Assembly (NCBI GenBank): GCA_008360955.1
Contig: LUCM01000715.1
Span: 37,356 to 101,355 of the forward strand
DNA length: 64,000 nucleotides
Source: Fasciolopsis buskii
Taxonomy: Eukaryota > Platyhelminthes > Trematoda > Plagiorchiida > Fasciolidae
Direction of reading: 5' to 3'
Positions 11,370-23,865 of the stretch are shown piece by piece. How positions within the stretch are numbered: position 1 is the first letter of the stretch; each line of letters begins with the position of its first letter. The position numbers and the translations under genes are program-made. The notes below the pieces were generated by a model that saw nothing but the letters and a program-made list of their open reading frames with translations, had not been told where the DNA came from and did no database searches.

Positions 11370-14215
11370 TCACTTCGGACAACCATTTGCCTTGCACCAA
11401 CTTGCTCTGGTTTTCGTTGCTACCTCACAGCATCATCTGCTCAAACAGAAAAAAGAACAAGGATCACCTGTAAAACAGTAAGTTGAAGAACTATGCAGCA
11501 GAAGAGGCTTATCGAACGCAAGAATGTCACCGACTGCGACACTAAACAATATTACCTATTTTCTGCAAACATTAATTCAGGGGATCTCGTGCACTCCATA
11601 CCGGCAACCTGACTGCAGCTACACCAGCCAGTCCACTTTTACCCGTCATCGACTGGCTAACCGGAACTGTCCTCTAACAATTTCCTGCCTCAAGGAGCAA
11701 CGTACAACAAGGCAGTCATTCCGTGGGTATGCGCAAAGCATGTCCCAATCACCTTAATCTATTCTGACTTAGTGTCTGTTCTGAAAGCTAGACCATCGGA
11801 CCCAGTACCGGAAGCCTAACCTTTGAGTTACTCACAGAATTCCCCCACCATGTCCTAGCAATGCTACGAAAACAACAGTATTCGAACCTCAAAAATCCTG
11901 CCCTCAACGGTCATGTTTTGGAGGCAGAGAACAATACTGACCTCACTGCTACGGTGTATACTCAACCTGTGCTCGACCACCGAATATCACACCGACGCTA
12001 CAGATGTCGCAATTCATTAGTGCCAATCGAGGCTTCCGGATGCGAGGAGACACTTCATCCGATAGATGACCACCAGATGAGATAGGACAACTCCAGAAAT
12101 TAAGTTTCCACCTTACGCAGTTCTTCTGAAGTCAAGAACAAGGCTCGGCTTTGAGAAAGTCCATTCCTGCGACATTTTGCAATTCGAAGGCGCAAAACGC
12201 ATACCAAACATACATATACTATCGTTCAAACAATCGAGGAAAACCTGCAACTTACTTGAGTCTTCACTCAGAAGCCCAACGTCCTCCGCATATTTCGGGT
12301 CATACAGATTCCTGTCTGAGCAAATATCACTGCCACTATTCTCACATGAAGATGGAACTATTTCCGCAACCATTCCAATGACAAAGTTAAAAGAAAGGGT
12401 GAAGGGGACAACCCTGAAAAACACCAATTCTCGTGGTGAACTCGAGTGAGAGATCGCCGTAATCTCGAACTCGGCTTCCGCTGTTCGCACACAGGCATCG
12501 CATAAGCAAAACCATTTACTGGGAGCCAACGATGCATAGCTGCACGATCGATTGAGTCGAACGTCGCTTTTAGACCAACAAAGACAGAAGTAGTAGGTTT
12601 CTGAACATGTGCTCATGTTATAAGATTTGGTCAATGCAGTGACGGAAACCCCCTCGTTTCTCACGCATACATCTTTCTCGAGTACTAAATAATCGGCTGA
12701 TCATGCAGTGCCTATCAACCGAATACCTCTGAGGGTCTAACACCTTTCTTATAGGTTGGCCTAACCACCAATCAACACCAGTACTTAGGAATCTCTTCCT
12801 TTGACCAGACTGATAGCAAGACTTTTGTCAAATTCGAAGTTAACATTTGGTCATCATCCTTGATGAAAGAAGGCCACAGTCCACTTGATCCACCTGTCTC
12901 ATATCTTTTAAGAAAACCTATCTCCCTCATCATACCCATTTTCGGTGGGTGGCTGGCATCCAATTGCACTGATTTACATGCAGGCAAAAGTAGAAGTCCC
13001 ACTGTAGCCACAGACAAACTAAACTGCACCCTAAAGTGTTCTGTCCAGTGCGCCGGCCGACTCTGCGAAGGGAAAATCAGTGTGCCGTAGGATTTCTTAA
13101 TCACCTCGCTTACGTTCGTACCAGTATTCCTAATCCGTCGGTAAAGGTTGCAATTAATTCCAATAGTCGCAGCCTTTTCAATTTACTTACTCTACCCTAT
13201 CCACTACTGCTCCCGGTCATTTGTCAGCCTCCTGGTCAGTTGACGTCTCAGAGATTTACATGTTTCGTTGTATTTTAGGTCCGGAGGACTGATGTGTGAG
13301 CATCCAACAGTTCAGTTGAAGCCGAGATTATTCACCACTTCTGGGGTTTATATGGAAAGAGGCCCTGTATGGCAGTTGTCGCTGGGTGAAGAGCTTCTTC
13401 GATCTGCTCCCAGGGTTCTCTAGGGCCCTGGGCTTTGTGCTGAGACGACCGCATTGAGAGTTCCGACTGGAACTGAATTCGGGAATTATTCTTTAGGATC
13501 AGCTGTGCCGGACAAGTGACCTTTGTGCTGGTTCGACCACAGATTACGAGCATCCAAATCGAGCTCCGACCAAAATGCTGTCTGAGTCCATAGGTGTAGA
13601 CCAGAATGGTCAACAGTCCTAAACTAATCCATACCACCGGTGACCGAAAGCAATGTGATCTATCTGAGTCCAATGCTGTGAAGGCAAAGTGGGTGCCAGG
13701 TGAGCTGATATCGCCATTTATGGAAAAATCGGTGTTCGCCAGAAACAGCCTGTGATCAGAAAACTTGGAAGAGACTGTCTCCAATGTCCGTGCAATTGGT
13801 CGGGACAGAAAATCGGCCTCTGCTAAGTACCGAAGTTGGGCGTTACAATCACCAACAAGGACCACAAAGTCCGTTGAATGCACGCCGTAGAATGCTCGGG
13901 GCAAGTCGTGGTAAGACTCGTCTTTAGTCTTTGGGAGCTGCACTTAGTGGGCACACACAGATATGACGAACGAACAACGCCCCAATCGACTGCTATCCAC
14001 GCATATATAACCGAACTACAAATAAACGGCTGTTGACTGGGATCCATTCTAACAGTGTATGTTCCGCTAGCATGCTCAGCGCGATTCCAACACCAGGCTG
14101 ACTACGAGTGTTCGAAACCGGATCACCGGACACGCGAAGTGTGAAATGAAAGAATGAGGTTGCATCTGGACTACGAAGTGTGAACACGGAAGTGAGATCC
14201 TACATGGGGGTTTCA
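11370..14215 (-). pseudogene. Near full-length RTE-like LINE relic
   Basis: All parts of an RTE-type polyprotein appear in order on the minus strand, broken by several frameshifts. Endonuclease, 14215-13332: SETP, VFTLRSPDATS, GVGIALS, LLEWIPVNSRL, then VVLVGDCNAQL with the GDxN motif intact, and SDHRLFLANT. Linker and RT fingers, 13104-12772: HWTEHFRVQFS, EIGFLKRYE. RT palm, 12664-12113: SFNFVIGMVAEI, KYAEDVGLLSED and MRFAPSNCKM. The catalytic YADD reads YAED (12281-12292), so the polymerase is inactive. C-terminal tail, about 12090-11520: pieces matching the RTE tail (VYTVAVRSVL, LRWLGHALRIPTE in shifting frames). The 3' boundary near 11370 is approximate. No flanking target-site duplication was found. 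Confidence 0.85.
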
Positions 14216-14925
14216 GAGAATAAGGATACGTTTTAAAAGTTCCAAGAATCCTAACTAGGGCAGCTTATTGCCCTATTTGGGTGAGTTTGCGGACACTAAA
14301 GGCAAGCAAGTGAAGTGAACCTTAAATTTGAGTAATGCTTGCATACTATTTCTTCCCCTTCCGTTAATAATGTCGTCAGATAAATCCGTCGAACCGCAGC
14401 CAACTTTCATGGTTCCTACATTGAAAATTAGAAGGGTCCTCTGTGTAAAGGATATTGGAGGTAATCGGGATATTGGCACCTCGCGGCTGCCCACATTTCA
14501 GAAAGGGTTTTTCTTTGTGAGCCCTGACCGGACATTCGATTCGAAATTCTTACCCACAAGTCAGTTGGGCGCTTAACCCATCACGGGTAATCGGACCAAG
14601 CGCATACTTACCATTCCTCACCATGTTCGAGATAACGTATGTCACGGTCCTGACTGTCTTGTACTGCCACCGATGCAGTATGGAATTCATAGTGATTACT
14701 CTATTCACTGAGATCTTTTGGACGAGGGCAGCTAGGAAATCCAGCCACTTAGCACGAAAAGGATTGGGATAATCAATCAAAGCTTTTGGTTCTAACGGCA
14801 ACCTGTCTCCAGTGCAAGAGGAACAAATGAGAAGAGGCAAATTTGTTTGGATCAGTTATTCTTCTGCTCACTTTCCCAACTGAATTGTCAACTCAAATCA
14901 GCCTCCGACCTGGAGGATTAGGCAA
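14216..14925. other. No gene recognised between two LINE relics
   Basis: Frames at 14328-14576 (+), 14273-14494 (-) and 14550-14840 (-) resemble no family I know. The minus-strand frame could be an unrecognised part of a neighbouring retroelement. Confidence 0.35.
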
Positions 14926-15480
14926 CTAATTCGTCAGGCATCTATCCATTGATCTTCTAGGCATGATTGGACTTTCGGCTTGAAATAAGCCATCCTGTAT
15001 AGTTTGTTGGGTCACGGAAGCATGCAAGCTGTCACACAAAGTCAAGATGCAGTCTGTTCGCGACGGGTGCGGTTGGAGAATAGCTGAGAATGCTAGCAGC
15101 CCTGCCACATGCAAATTAGTCTTAAAATACACTGCTGTGAGGGGCTTGATGACAGCCTCTGAAATTTGATTCCAACCACTGATTATTCCGTCTATGAAGA
15201 AATTAGCTTTTACACCTTTGAGGAATTGCGGTTTCATTAGCTTTAGTGCGTGTCCTCTGCCGGTTTGCTTATTCTCCAAAGTGAACAAAGGGACATAGGT
15301 TATTGACAAATCCCTTGGGGGTCTAAATGTTCGCATCAGGTCACCCTTCAAACTGTCTCCTTCGGAATGTGATTCCAATTTATTCATTCTGTCATGCTAT
15401 GACAAGTTCTCATAGCCAGAGATGGATTTCGTGAAACGTATCTATGGATAGCCCTGTCTCTGTGTGCGATGGAAGCCTAG
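14926..15480 (-). pseudogene. CR1/Jockey-like LINE relic, C-terminal domain
   Basis: The minus-strand frame 15387-14926 carries the conserved tail that follows the RT domain in CR1/Jockey-like elements: SLKGDLMRTFRPPRDL, FTLENKQTGRGHALKLMK, then FFIDGIISGWNQISEAVI and AVYFKTNLH. Upstream, in a shifted frame to about 15480, are remains of the preceding segment (SISGYENLS, then DRMNKL). The RGH-LKL, FF-----WN and F-T-L landmarks are those of the family. This is a different family from the RTE-like elements on either side. Same-domain remains occur at 49000-49560. Confidence 0.7.
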
Positions 15481-15565
15481 GCCTGCATTCAAGATGAAGT
15501 CTGACGATCTACTTGGGTAGGGGGACTACTGCCCTAATGTTTACAGTGTCCCCTTGTAGTGAAGA

Positions 15566-15605
15566 CTGTTGTTTAACGTTTCTCTGTTCAACCATTTAGT
15601 TTGAC
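15566..15605 (-). repeat. Penelope-type terminal motif, copy 2
   Basis: On the minus strand: actaaatggttgaacaga, then gaaacgtt, then aaacaacag. It is a diverged match to 5408-5440. Confidence 0.4.
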
Positions 15606-15799
15606 CGACCAAGCGGGACCCCGAACGGTGTGCTTGTGTGAATGGTATGATCGCTCTTAGAGATGAATGTGTATGCAGTAGAAATTAGCAGACTGGTCTG
15701 TACAAAATCAAAAATTGAACTTCACGAAATATTTTTTGTAGGCATTACTATGCATTTGTTTAAAAATTTACGTTTTCGATGTTTAGTTGAGGCGGACGA

Positions 15800-16920
15800 G
15801 TTCTGTAGACAGGCCACAAAGCATTCGCGCCACTGACTTCGGTTCTGAGCTATGTTCCTTGGCCTCTCTAACGAGCAACAGGAAGGCGGGAAGCATCAAC
15901 CGAGGCCACAACTGGACCTCACTTCTTCATATCTCTATGTTAAATCACGGCCTGACCGCCGCATTGCTTCCTGCAGGCTTGCCCAGCACATGTAAGGAGG
16001 GGACGAAAAGGTAGACGATCGGCAGGCATGTATAATACGTGTCCAAACCACCGAAAGTGATGTCCAGCGATTATCTCAGTCAAGGGACAACCGTCTGCAC
16101 CCAAAACACGACAGTGCACCTGATCATTGCTCACCCAGTGCTCCGACCAGACCCGAGCCATGCTTCGGAGACATCGGTGACCGAAAAAGGAAATTCGCCG
16201 GACAGCCTCAACACGGATAGACCAGGTCTTGCAGCCGTAATGCAGAACATGAACTGTGGTATGATGCCCCTTCCCTTGATGGAAAACCGAATGACATGAT
16301 GGTACCACAAGTGTCGTCGGTTTGCGAAAGCTACTCTGGCTTTCGCAATTCGTGATGTGACCTCTCTCTAACACCTCCACCACTCTCGAGGTAGTTGAAT
16401 CTATTGACTATCTCTAACCAATCACAACAAATGGCGAATACAGGTACAAGCTCCTGTCAGTCTTGAAGAACTACCTTGCCTTTTAAAGGCGCAAAGCCCA
16501 AGGTATCTGGATACTTCAATCACGAAGCAGTCTAACGAGCGTTTAATTGCCTGTGCGTCGTCACTCAACAAGGCACATCGTCGGCATACTCCTAGTCACA
16601 AGCCTTGTTCCCTGGGCGGACTTCAACTCCACCGTCTAGAATGCCAGATGAGTAGTTTTGTAGAACATCCTCTATGACAATGTTGGAAAGAAATGGAGAT
16701 ATAGGCCAGCCTTGTCGTATTCCACTGGAGACAACGAAGGGTGTCGAAAACTGCTCGCAAGCTGTGACTCGACCTAACGTATGACGGTACACTTCCTTTA
16801 GGACCGAGATACTTCTCAGGTACTCCATTTCTCAACAAACATTGTCATAGTGCAAACTCATCAACAGAGTCAAAGGTTGAACGAATTTCTAAGAACAAAA
16901 GGATCACTGGTCTTTGGAAA
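15800..16920 (-). pseudogene. RTE-like LINE relic, RT and C-terminal tail
   Basis: Minus-strand RT remains start near 16920: RSTFDSVDEFAL, then GVPEKY, VYRHTLGRV, VVSSGIRQGWPISPFL and NIVIEDVLQN. EYADDV follows with the YADD catalytic motif intact at 16577-16588, just after an in-frame stop. The tail, 16383-15940, is a long open frame with GCKTWSIRVEAVRRIS, GHRCLRSMARVW, HWVSNDQV and FRWFGHVLYMPADRLPF. These are the hallmarks of the RTE-type C-terminus. At least two frameshifts separate the parts. The 5' half is missing beyond 16920. The 3' portion matches the fragment at 1099-1420. Confidence 0.85.
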
Positions 16921-18974
16921 GTAAAACGGTGTACTAACACCTCGGTTTCAAAAACAATGGCGCATTCTTCACCTTCCATAACTTAACCCAAGCTAGTTTC
17001 GCTTCAGAAAGTCGGATAGATTCGCCTAAGGAACGGTCCCAAGAGGCTCTCAGCTGAATTAAAATGAACGCTGCAGTCCACCCGGCTCCGAAAGTAGATT
17101 CCACGAACAACAATAACCATGGCATTGTAATGTGGCGTGTCGATTTACAAAGGTCCCAACCCACCTACCTTGATTATGATGAGTGATAAAGGAGAGCGGT
17201 TCGTATAATCCGGTGAATTTTATTTACGTTCCATGTTAGTCGCGGCAAAGAGGAGTTTAAAGCGGATTTTAATGACTGCTTATTCCTTCCCAGTCTACTA
17301 GTACTATTAAGACTATGTATTCGTTTCGTCCACCATGACCTGTTTCTCCTTACCAAGTGTCTTTTATTTCTGTGAAGGCATTCGACGGTAAATATATTTC
17401 GATCACATTTGCTAGACAGTTAATTTAATATCTTATCTTGTAGTCTAATAATGAAGTTAATCGAAGCGTCTGTTGCATACTTATTTAAATCCGCAATTCA
17501 AATACTAATGGATTTGAAAATTTGTATTGATCATCTCTCATGTTGTCTATCACGGGGTTTGGGTCACTCACTTTGTCGTTTAGAGCGCAAATCTTTGACC
17601 TTCGACCTCAGGGCGTAGGTTAAGCGTAGTTCGAAAGTCATGGTTCTGAAAGAGGTTCCATGCCCAAGCTAATGACAACCCTATAAATACGGAAGAAAGC
17701 CGACAACTGTACAAACGCACACGGCGAGGGAAAGTCTACCATGTAAACGCCACTCTCACCGATCAGGACCTCATGAATTCGGGACCCATTTAGCCGTTCT
17801 GACAAGCACCGTTTTGGAAGATTCCGACTAGATAATTTCACACGTTTTTCACGCGACGTTTCTACCGGATATCATGGGTATTTGGCCATAATGTAAGGCT
17901 CAGCAGTTCCTTTGATAACTCCGAATGCTAATGGGAGCATTGTCGAAATATCAACTGTGAAGAAATGAATTCTTAATTCTTCAAAACCTCTACGGCCCCT
18001 TTGAGTATCAGTTACCACACAAAGACAAACAATGCTTGAAAAGTCAGTGATCAACAACCATGCGTCAATGCTAGCTTGTCTCGGCTTATCACGATCGAAT
18101 CCCACACCAAAAGGTGAACCATGAAAAGAAGTGAACTAGTAGCTGGATGAATGGAGGATGAATCGATTAGCAGTCAGTGGACGGGCCAACACGAATCACT
18201 GTTGAGGATTTTCAATGGGACACTTTTGATTAAACACGCTTGAAAGCCTGTGAAGTCAGTCACAATCCTTTTCATCATCATCTTGCAGCAATAAACAACA
18301 TCGCGAGTCTAGTTGACCACTACCTTTTCACCCAGCTCCAAGCTGTAATGTCAAGAATGAAAATGCAACGTACCCGGAGAGCCGACTCCAACGCGTGGGG
18401 AAATAAAATAATGCCGTAGTAGTTGCGACATGAAATGCACAATCTAACTCCCCAAAATGATTCGACTGAAAGTGACAACACGATCACCACTATTCACGGC
18501 TCGTTGACATATTCTTTGATGTCTCCAACCGATTGCCTGGCGGATCTTTCGGGCCCCAACCACAGAGGCGCGGGAAAATTACTTCACTTAAATTCCCTGT
18601 GCATCTCATCCCACGCTATCACCTTATCTGTTGGTCTTTATGTTGTTTGTTCCAGTTCGTGGGAGGAACGTAGAATGGGACCCTATATGGTTGGCGTGCA
18701 ACACGTGGCCCACGAAATCTACTGAAGTGAGTAGGCTGTAACAAAGTACTCTCTGAAACAGGTACCCACTACTGAACTGATAACTTCCACAATGTTTAGG
18801 CAGTAATTTCTGCTTTGCTTACCTAATCCTAGCCATACCTCGCAAACATTGATGACCAAAAACCATCAAGTGACAAACATTTTCAGCAAGCAAGTTTCAA
18901 GTCTTACAACCATATAATAAGAATGAATGCACTGTGACACCCTACACTTTGATGAAATATCCATCAGAAGCCAC
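16921..18974. other. No gene recognised
   Basis: Minus-strand frames at 16934-17164 (with AKLAWVKLW, faintly like an RTE tail word), 17174-17356, 17638-17841 and 17872-18105, and a plus frame at 18423-18725. None shows a clear domain. Confidence 0.35.
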
Positions 18975-19510
18975 TAGTACATGGGCGCAATATACGGATG
19001 TTCACGTCTAACACTGTCACCATTCTTAGTCAAGTAGCTGATGAGGTAATTGAAACGTTCTACAGTTATCAGTTCCTCTACATCGAATATCAAGTTCGGA
19101 ACTACTGATGTACAGTCTCGTAACAGCATTTTACAATGTGAAGGCACAAAACACAAGCCAAATAGAATTGTGGATCTGATCTTTTTGTCGAATGCAAGTT
19201 GTGTGTGTTCCGTACATCCGACCAAACACACAAGGTAGTCCGTATAGTCTAGATCACATAGGTTCGACGTCTACATTTTGAAAACCTCCTAAACTGTATT
19301 CCATTATCCGGTCCATCACGCAGTTGGATAGGGATGGGAAGATGGGATGTCCTTGTGGAACATTGTGGTCGTTTCGAATGAAATTGCCTGTTCACCTTAT
19401 ATTCGTACACGACCACAGCTATGCGAGTACAATTCTGGCACAGGGTTAGCACGCTTGTGGTGAGCAGCATGGGGCGACAAATCTACGGGGGCTTTCAAGT
19501 CGTGGAAAAT
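18975..19510 (-). pseudogene. RTE-like LINE relic, RT palm fragment
   Basis: Read on the minus strand from 19510: PRIVIFHDLKAP, YSHSCGRVRI, then MDRIMEYSLGGFQNVDVE. The catalytic box follows as LDYTDYLVCLVG, where the second Asp of YxDD has become Tyr (19235-19246). The long frame 19231-18975 continues with FGLCFVPSHCKMLLRDC and VERFNYLISYLTKNGDSV. It ends abruptly near 18975. Close relative of the fragment at 43158-43435 (shared LGG-QVDVEL and LCDLDY words). Confidence 0.8.
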
Positions 19511-21523
19511 CACGATTCTTGGGATGACGGTGTGTGTGTGTGTGTGTGGTGATGGGTGAAATTCTGGTGGATTCATTCTCGACCTAGGTTCATTCCAGTC
19601 TGCTGTTTACAGATCTTACCTTTGTGAATCGGGATCAAAGGGGGTCACATATTCAACCACTCACATTACAAACACAGAATGATTTTCATTACTGAATAGA
19701 TTTCAGATCTGAATGACTTGATTTTTTTGCTCGGGTGATTATTATTCCGTGGATAAAGTGACTGGTGATTACTGGTAACGAATGACTATTTGAAGTTTAC
19801 CACAGCAACACACTCATTTTCCACTGATTGCAGGCTTACTTTTCTTTTCAAGTGTCACTGAACGTGGAATATCCATCACTTAACTGATGACAAACAGTTT
19901 GTCAGTCACATATGGCTTATGAAGAAGCATGGGTATACGTCTAGTGGATGATAAATCGTCGCATCCATTATCCTACCCGACGGTCGGGAGAACTGCGGGG
20001 AGAGCTCACTGATTATGTCAATTGATAAACTGAACAAAAAGACCTCATAACAAGGTCAAGTAATAACGATGGATCTAATTAACTGGTGGACTGATCGATC
20101 ACTGGATGATTATCAGAGGAAACCAACATCGGGGATTTGTTTTGGTCTAACAAATGAACATTATTGTCCGCTCGACTTGGCTTTTCTTATTAGAGTTAAT
20201 TGGGATCGGAGAGAGAAACGACTCACGATTGACTAGAGATGAGAGCAGTTGTCTGTTCTGTTTTTTTGTATTTTCAAGCAGTGGACCGTTTGAGTTTCGT
20301 TTTTCAAATGATGACTACAGTGCTTCCACAAGCTGATTTTGGCTTAGTCGTACAGCGGCTTGGGAAACTTCCATCCATTTCATGATGCAGAATTAGTTTG
20401 ATTTTCGACGGATCACTAAAGAACTTCCTGAAACGTGTAACTAAGGCCTAGTGTGCATGTGTGTGTGTGTGTTTGTTTGTAAGTCCAACTACTCTGGCTC
20501 ATAAGTCTGTCCCACATAATGCTGAGTCAGTCAGGATCTTTTTTTTACAGTCGGTGAAACATCCACGATACGATTAGAGCAAATGAGTCTAGCAAGTTTG
20601 ACTAAAGCGGGGATTGCCAAAATAATTCTGGGGATCCGTTTCCTTTAGGTTGGAGCGTTATTCGTCAGGACGCCATGAGGCAATCACACGCTCGTAGACA
20701 CGTACAAAAATACAGACACACGACTGCATACAAACAGCTGCGTAGTTGTCATATTGCGCCAAGTTCTATCGACCTAGCTGCTCCCCGTAGGAAAGCGAGG
20801 AATTTTTAGACAGTTTTATTACCCATTGATTTATTCCTGTGAAACACGAGGTGTGCACGTATAAGGCCTGTGTGTGCGCGTGTATGTTTGCGTGGGTTCA
20901 CTGGACAGACTATGCTCAGTTTGTTCTTGTGACGCGTAGCGGACGCACGCTGTAGGCCATGCGAGAAGACCCTCTAAAGTCGGCACATTTTAAGGATAAA
21001 CAGAAGATTTCAGTTCACGTGATATCATCTGTGTGGGTGCCCCCATAACGATACGTTTGATTAGTGTCTGGATTAGACACTCTTCCGCTTCTCTCTGTCA
21101 AATCTGTCTAACCGAAGTTTCATAACGAAATATGCCGATGAATTCAGTTTATGGTGGTTGAATGATTTGTGGGACTTTGCAACCTAGGTAATCGAATTAT
21201 AAAACACTGGGTTGAGAATCATGTGCTTATGCAATTCGAGAGGTTCTTGAATGCGATCGAGATGTGTGAGCCATACGCCATGGTTCCGTTCGGTCTCGTA
21301 GCTCAGCAGTGGGTGGTTGTTATGCCTACGTTTAAATCCGATATGTTTTAGTGATCTGTGCCAGTTGGATTTGTTCAACATTTGATTTTGTCTTCCGATA
21401 AATTCATCTTCCAATAAATGTAATTACTTTCTTAAAGTACCCGGGACTTAGTAAGAAACAGAGGTGTAAGTCGAGAACTAACTGATAGAAAAGTAGGCTG
21501 AAATTTTTCAAGATAGATAAAAA
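19511..21523. other. No gene recognised
   Basis: Unique AT-rich DNA with (GT)n runs at 19530-19548 and about 20456-20471. The short minus-strand frame 21414-21184 (with NWHRSLKHIGFKRR, ETERNHGVWLTHLDRI) reads like protein but has no family match that I know. Antisense to it, at 21293-21345, is a tRNA-A-box-like word, tagctcagcagtggg. Confidence 0.4.
19530..19548 (+). repeat. (GT)n microsatellite
   Basis: Nine to ten perfect gt units. Confidence 0.9.
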
Positions 21524-21650
21524 GACCAAACGACGTAAGGAGTGTATCGAAAAATCGATGCGCCATGTATTGGTTTTTATTGTGAAGGCCTTGAGAAAGA
21601 CTACCCACGGTAGTCGAAACGTTGGCGCATTACATCTACCAACAACGCTG
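21524..21650 (+). repeat. Penelope-type terminal fragment with hairpin
   Basis: It begins with a 27-base word found again exactly at 30125-30151. Downstream, a seven-base-pair hairpin, GACTACC-cac-GGTAGTC (21599-21615), is followed directly by GAAACGTT. GCC at 21588-21590 can pair with GGC at 21624-21626. This order matches a hammerhead of the Penelope type (stem I, core, stem II, GAAA, ACGT, stem I). The core, however, reads TTGAGAAA rather than CUGANGA, so cleavage activity is unlikely. Confidence 0.45.
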
Positions 21651-22439
21651 TGTTATTAATATTATATCATTCACAATAGATAAAAAGGTTTACAAAAATT
21701 AAGGGTAGAAGTCAGAATCTGAAGGGTGTGAGAGCGGAGTTAAATGAAGTAAATCTAATTTCAGACCGATGGATAAGTGGACATGACCGGTCTTGTTACA
21801 GAATATATATTGACATTATGCCAGGTTAAGACAATCTAATTGCCGAATGTTCTGTGAGTGCTAATGATTAAACTGAATATTCTTATCCTTATGACTTCTG
21901 CTTTTCCCAGTATGTGTAGTCTTGCGGGACTTATCCATACGATAAGTTGAATTGTTTACAAATGCTCAGGTTACCAATCCATAATGACCGGTCCAGTGAC
22001 AGGGTTAGTGAGGTTGTGGCTGATGTTAACCACGGTAAAATGTACAACTAGCTTTATTGACCATCTATCGTCCGCGGTGTAAACGGCAAACTGCTCGATG
22101 ATGAAGTATTGGAAACATCCGTTATTCAAAGTGTTAGAATGTGTATCTCTTAGTCGATGCAGTAATCATGCACCGAAAGGTGACACAATAGGATGCGCAT
22201 CGTCCCATAGTGCCAGAAAACACTTTGACGAGTGGTTTAAACAAAACAACTAGTTTGAAAACAAAACCGGTGGTTCCAAATTATAATCAAATTCAATGCG
22301 TTTGTTACGAAGTAATCTTCCTATTGTACTTCAATTCACTTTATCTTATTTCACTTTGTTTTACGATCAGAGGAATGCACACAGCATTGCATGGTCCAGC
22401 TTACATGCCAAACAGTCAGAATCAGCTCTGATTGCATAG

Positions 22440-22740
22440 GAAACCGTCTATCCCTATGGCTGGGCCAACAACCTGTGGCTGTGCAAGTCACTGACGTCAT
22501 TCGTGCAAAATCATCATGTGGTGAAGTTCACCAAAAAACCACCCAGTGGTGAAATGGCTAAGACGTTTAACAAACAATTGTCTGTTCCGTGTGCGAATTG
22601 CAGTTCTGATGCGGTGGATAGGCACTGCTGATGATTCCTAATAAGGATGAAATAGTTGAACAAAGGTTCCACGATTGTTTAATGGTTAGATGAGAGTTAA
22701 TATCACATGGTGAATAATTTTAAGGAAATATCTTTACTCG
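22440..22740 (+). mobile_element. tRNA-derived SINE, family C, copy 1
   Basis: Aligns along its length with 42535-42810. Shared landmarks are ggcctgtggc(c/t)gtgcaa, taatggctaaggcg-type A box, a decayed B box, then ggtggata, gctgatgattccta and atgatgaatta at the 3' end. The family name is mine. Confidence 0.7.
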
Positions 22741-23830
22741 AAAATTAACACCAACAAGTAGAGCTACATTAGCAGAAGATAGAATTCGAAATTACAATAA
22801 ACTGGCCACGATGTGCCTGCCCAGACCTCGTTAAAACGGCCTGAAATAAGCCCGAAATTTTCGTTTCCGAATATACAACACTGATCAGTCTTCCTATCGT
22901 TTGGATTCACTCACTACTTGAACGTTCCGACTGATCCTACCCCTCTCGTACTTATGTTTATGACAACTTTACTGTTCCACATTTAGCCCGAATTTGTGGC
23001 AGAACTTCATTCTAGTTTGTATGAGTGAATACTTTCCCTCGATTTTGCTAATTTTGTCCTGTTTTCTGCGTTAGTTGCTTTGGACCGAAATTTGGTCTCT
23101 CTTGATCTGCAGAAGTCTAGTAAACAAGGCAAGGCAAATTAATGAAGTACAATGCACTGCAATACATTGAAGCATAATACAATACAATGCTTTGCATTAC
23201 ACCCACGATTTGGTCAGGCTGTTTGAATTTGTTATTTATTTTCGTTATCGCCGTAGTTGTCATTATTGATTTCATTACACTACCATACTGAATTCAACAG
23301 CTGGACAAAAAAGTTTTTTCTACCCGTATGTCCTGGAAAATGTGACACGATCAAAAAAACTGCAACGCGTTGCCGCAATCCCACGCCAGTGGTCGTTTTA
23401 TCGATTTGGGCACTACATTTCAGGCGCCTACGAAAATTTTCAAGTTTTATGCATTTACTGAGTGACTAACGTGTCCTTATCACCTCCATAGAGGCAAAGC
23501 TCAAATTGACAAATGTAGGCCCAACAATGAATGATTAAATGCTCTGTGTGCAATCCCTATGACAGGAGAGCATACCTCCCGTTAAAAGATTAAACGTTGT
23601 GCGACTGAAATGGCAAAAATAACCAAATTCAAAGGAATCATTGGTTTTGCGTCTTCGAAAATTCGGCTTTCTATTAGCATATTCGATCGAAATTTGGCCA
23701 AGATTCGACCAGTCTCGTGTAGAAATGAAGACAGAGAAAAGGGAAATCAAGAAACCAGACAATTCAGATTTCCACACATGCATGCACATGCACACCCGAG
23801 CAAGACCGGTTCTGACGTCAGTTGCGCATT

Positions 23831-23865
<35 letters not shown>

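Noticed and set aside
15787..16299. Plus-strand frames 15787-16014 and 16039-16299 as genes
   Set aside because: They are shadows of the RTE-like C-terminal tail on the minus strand.
19030..19062. Plus-strand ctgatgagg followed by gaaacg, resembling a hammerhead core
   Set aside because: It is the antisense of conserved RTE reverse transcriptase codons (VERFNYLISYL). No stem II or stem I pairing is possible.
21290..21345. tRNA-like tagctcagcagtggg as a tRNA or SINE head
   Set aside because: The B box is three bases off consensus, no body matches other SINEs here, and the opposite strand is an open protein-like frame. Left unassigned.
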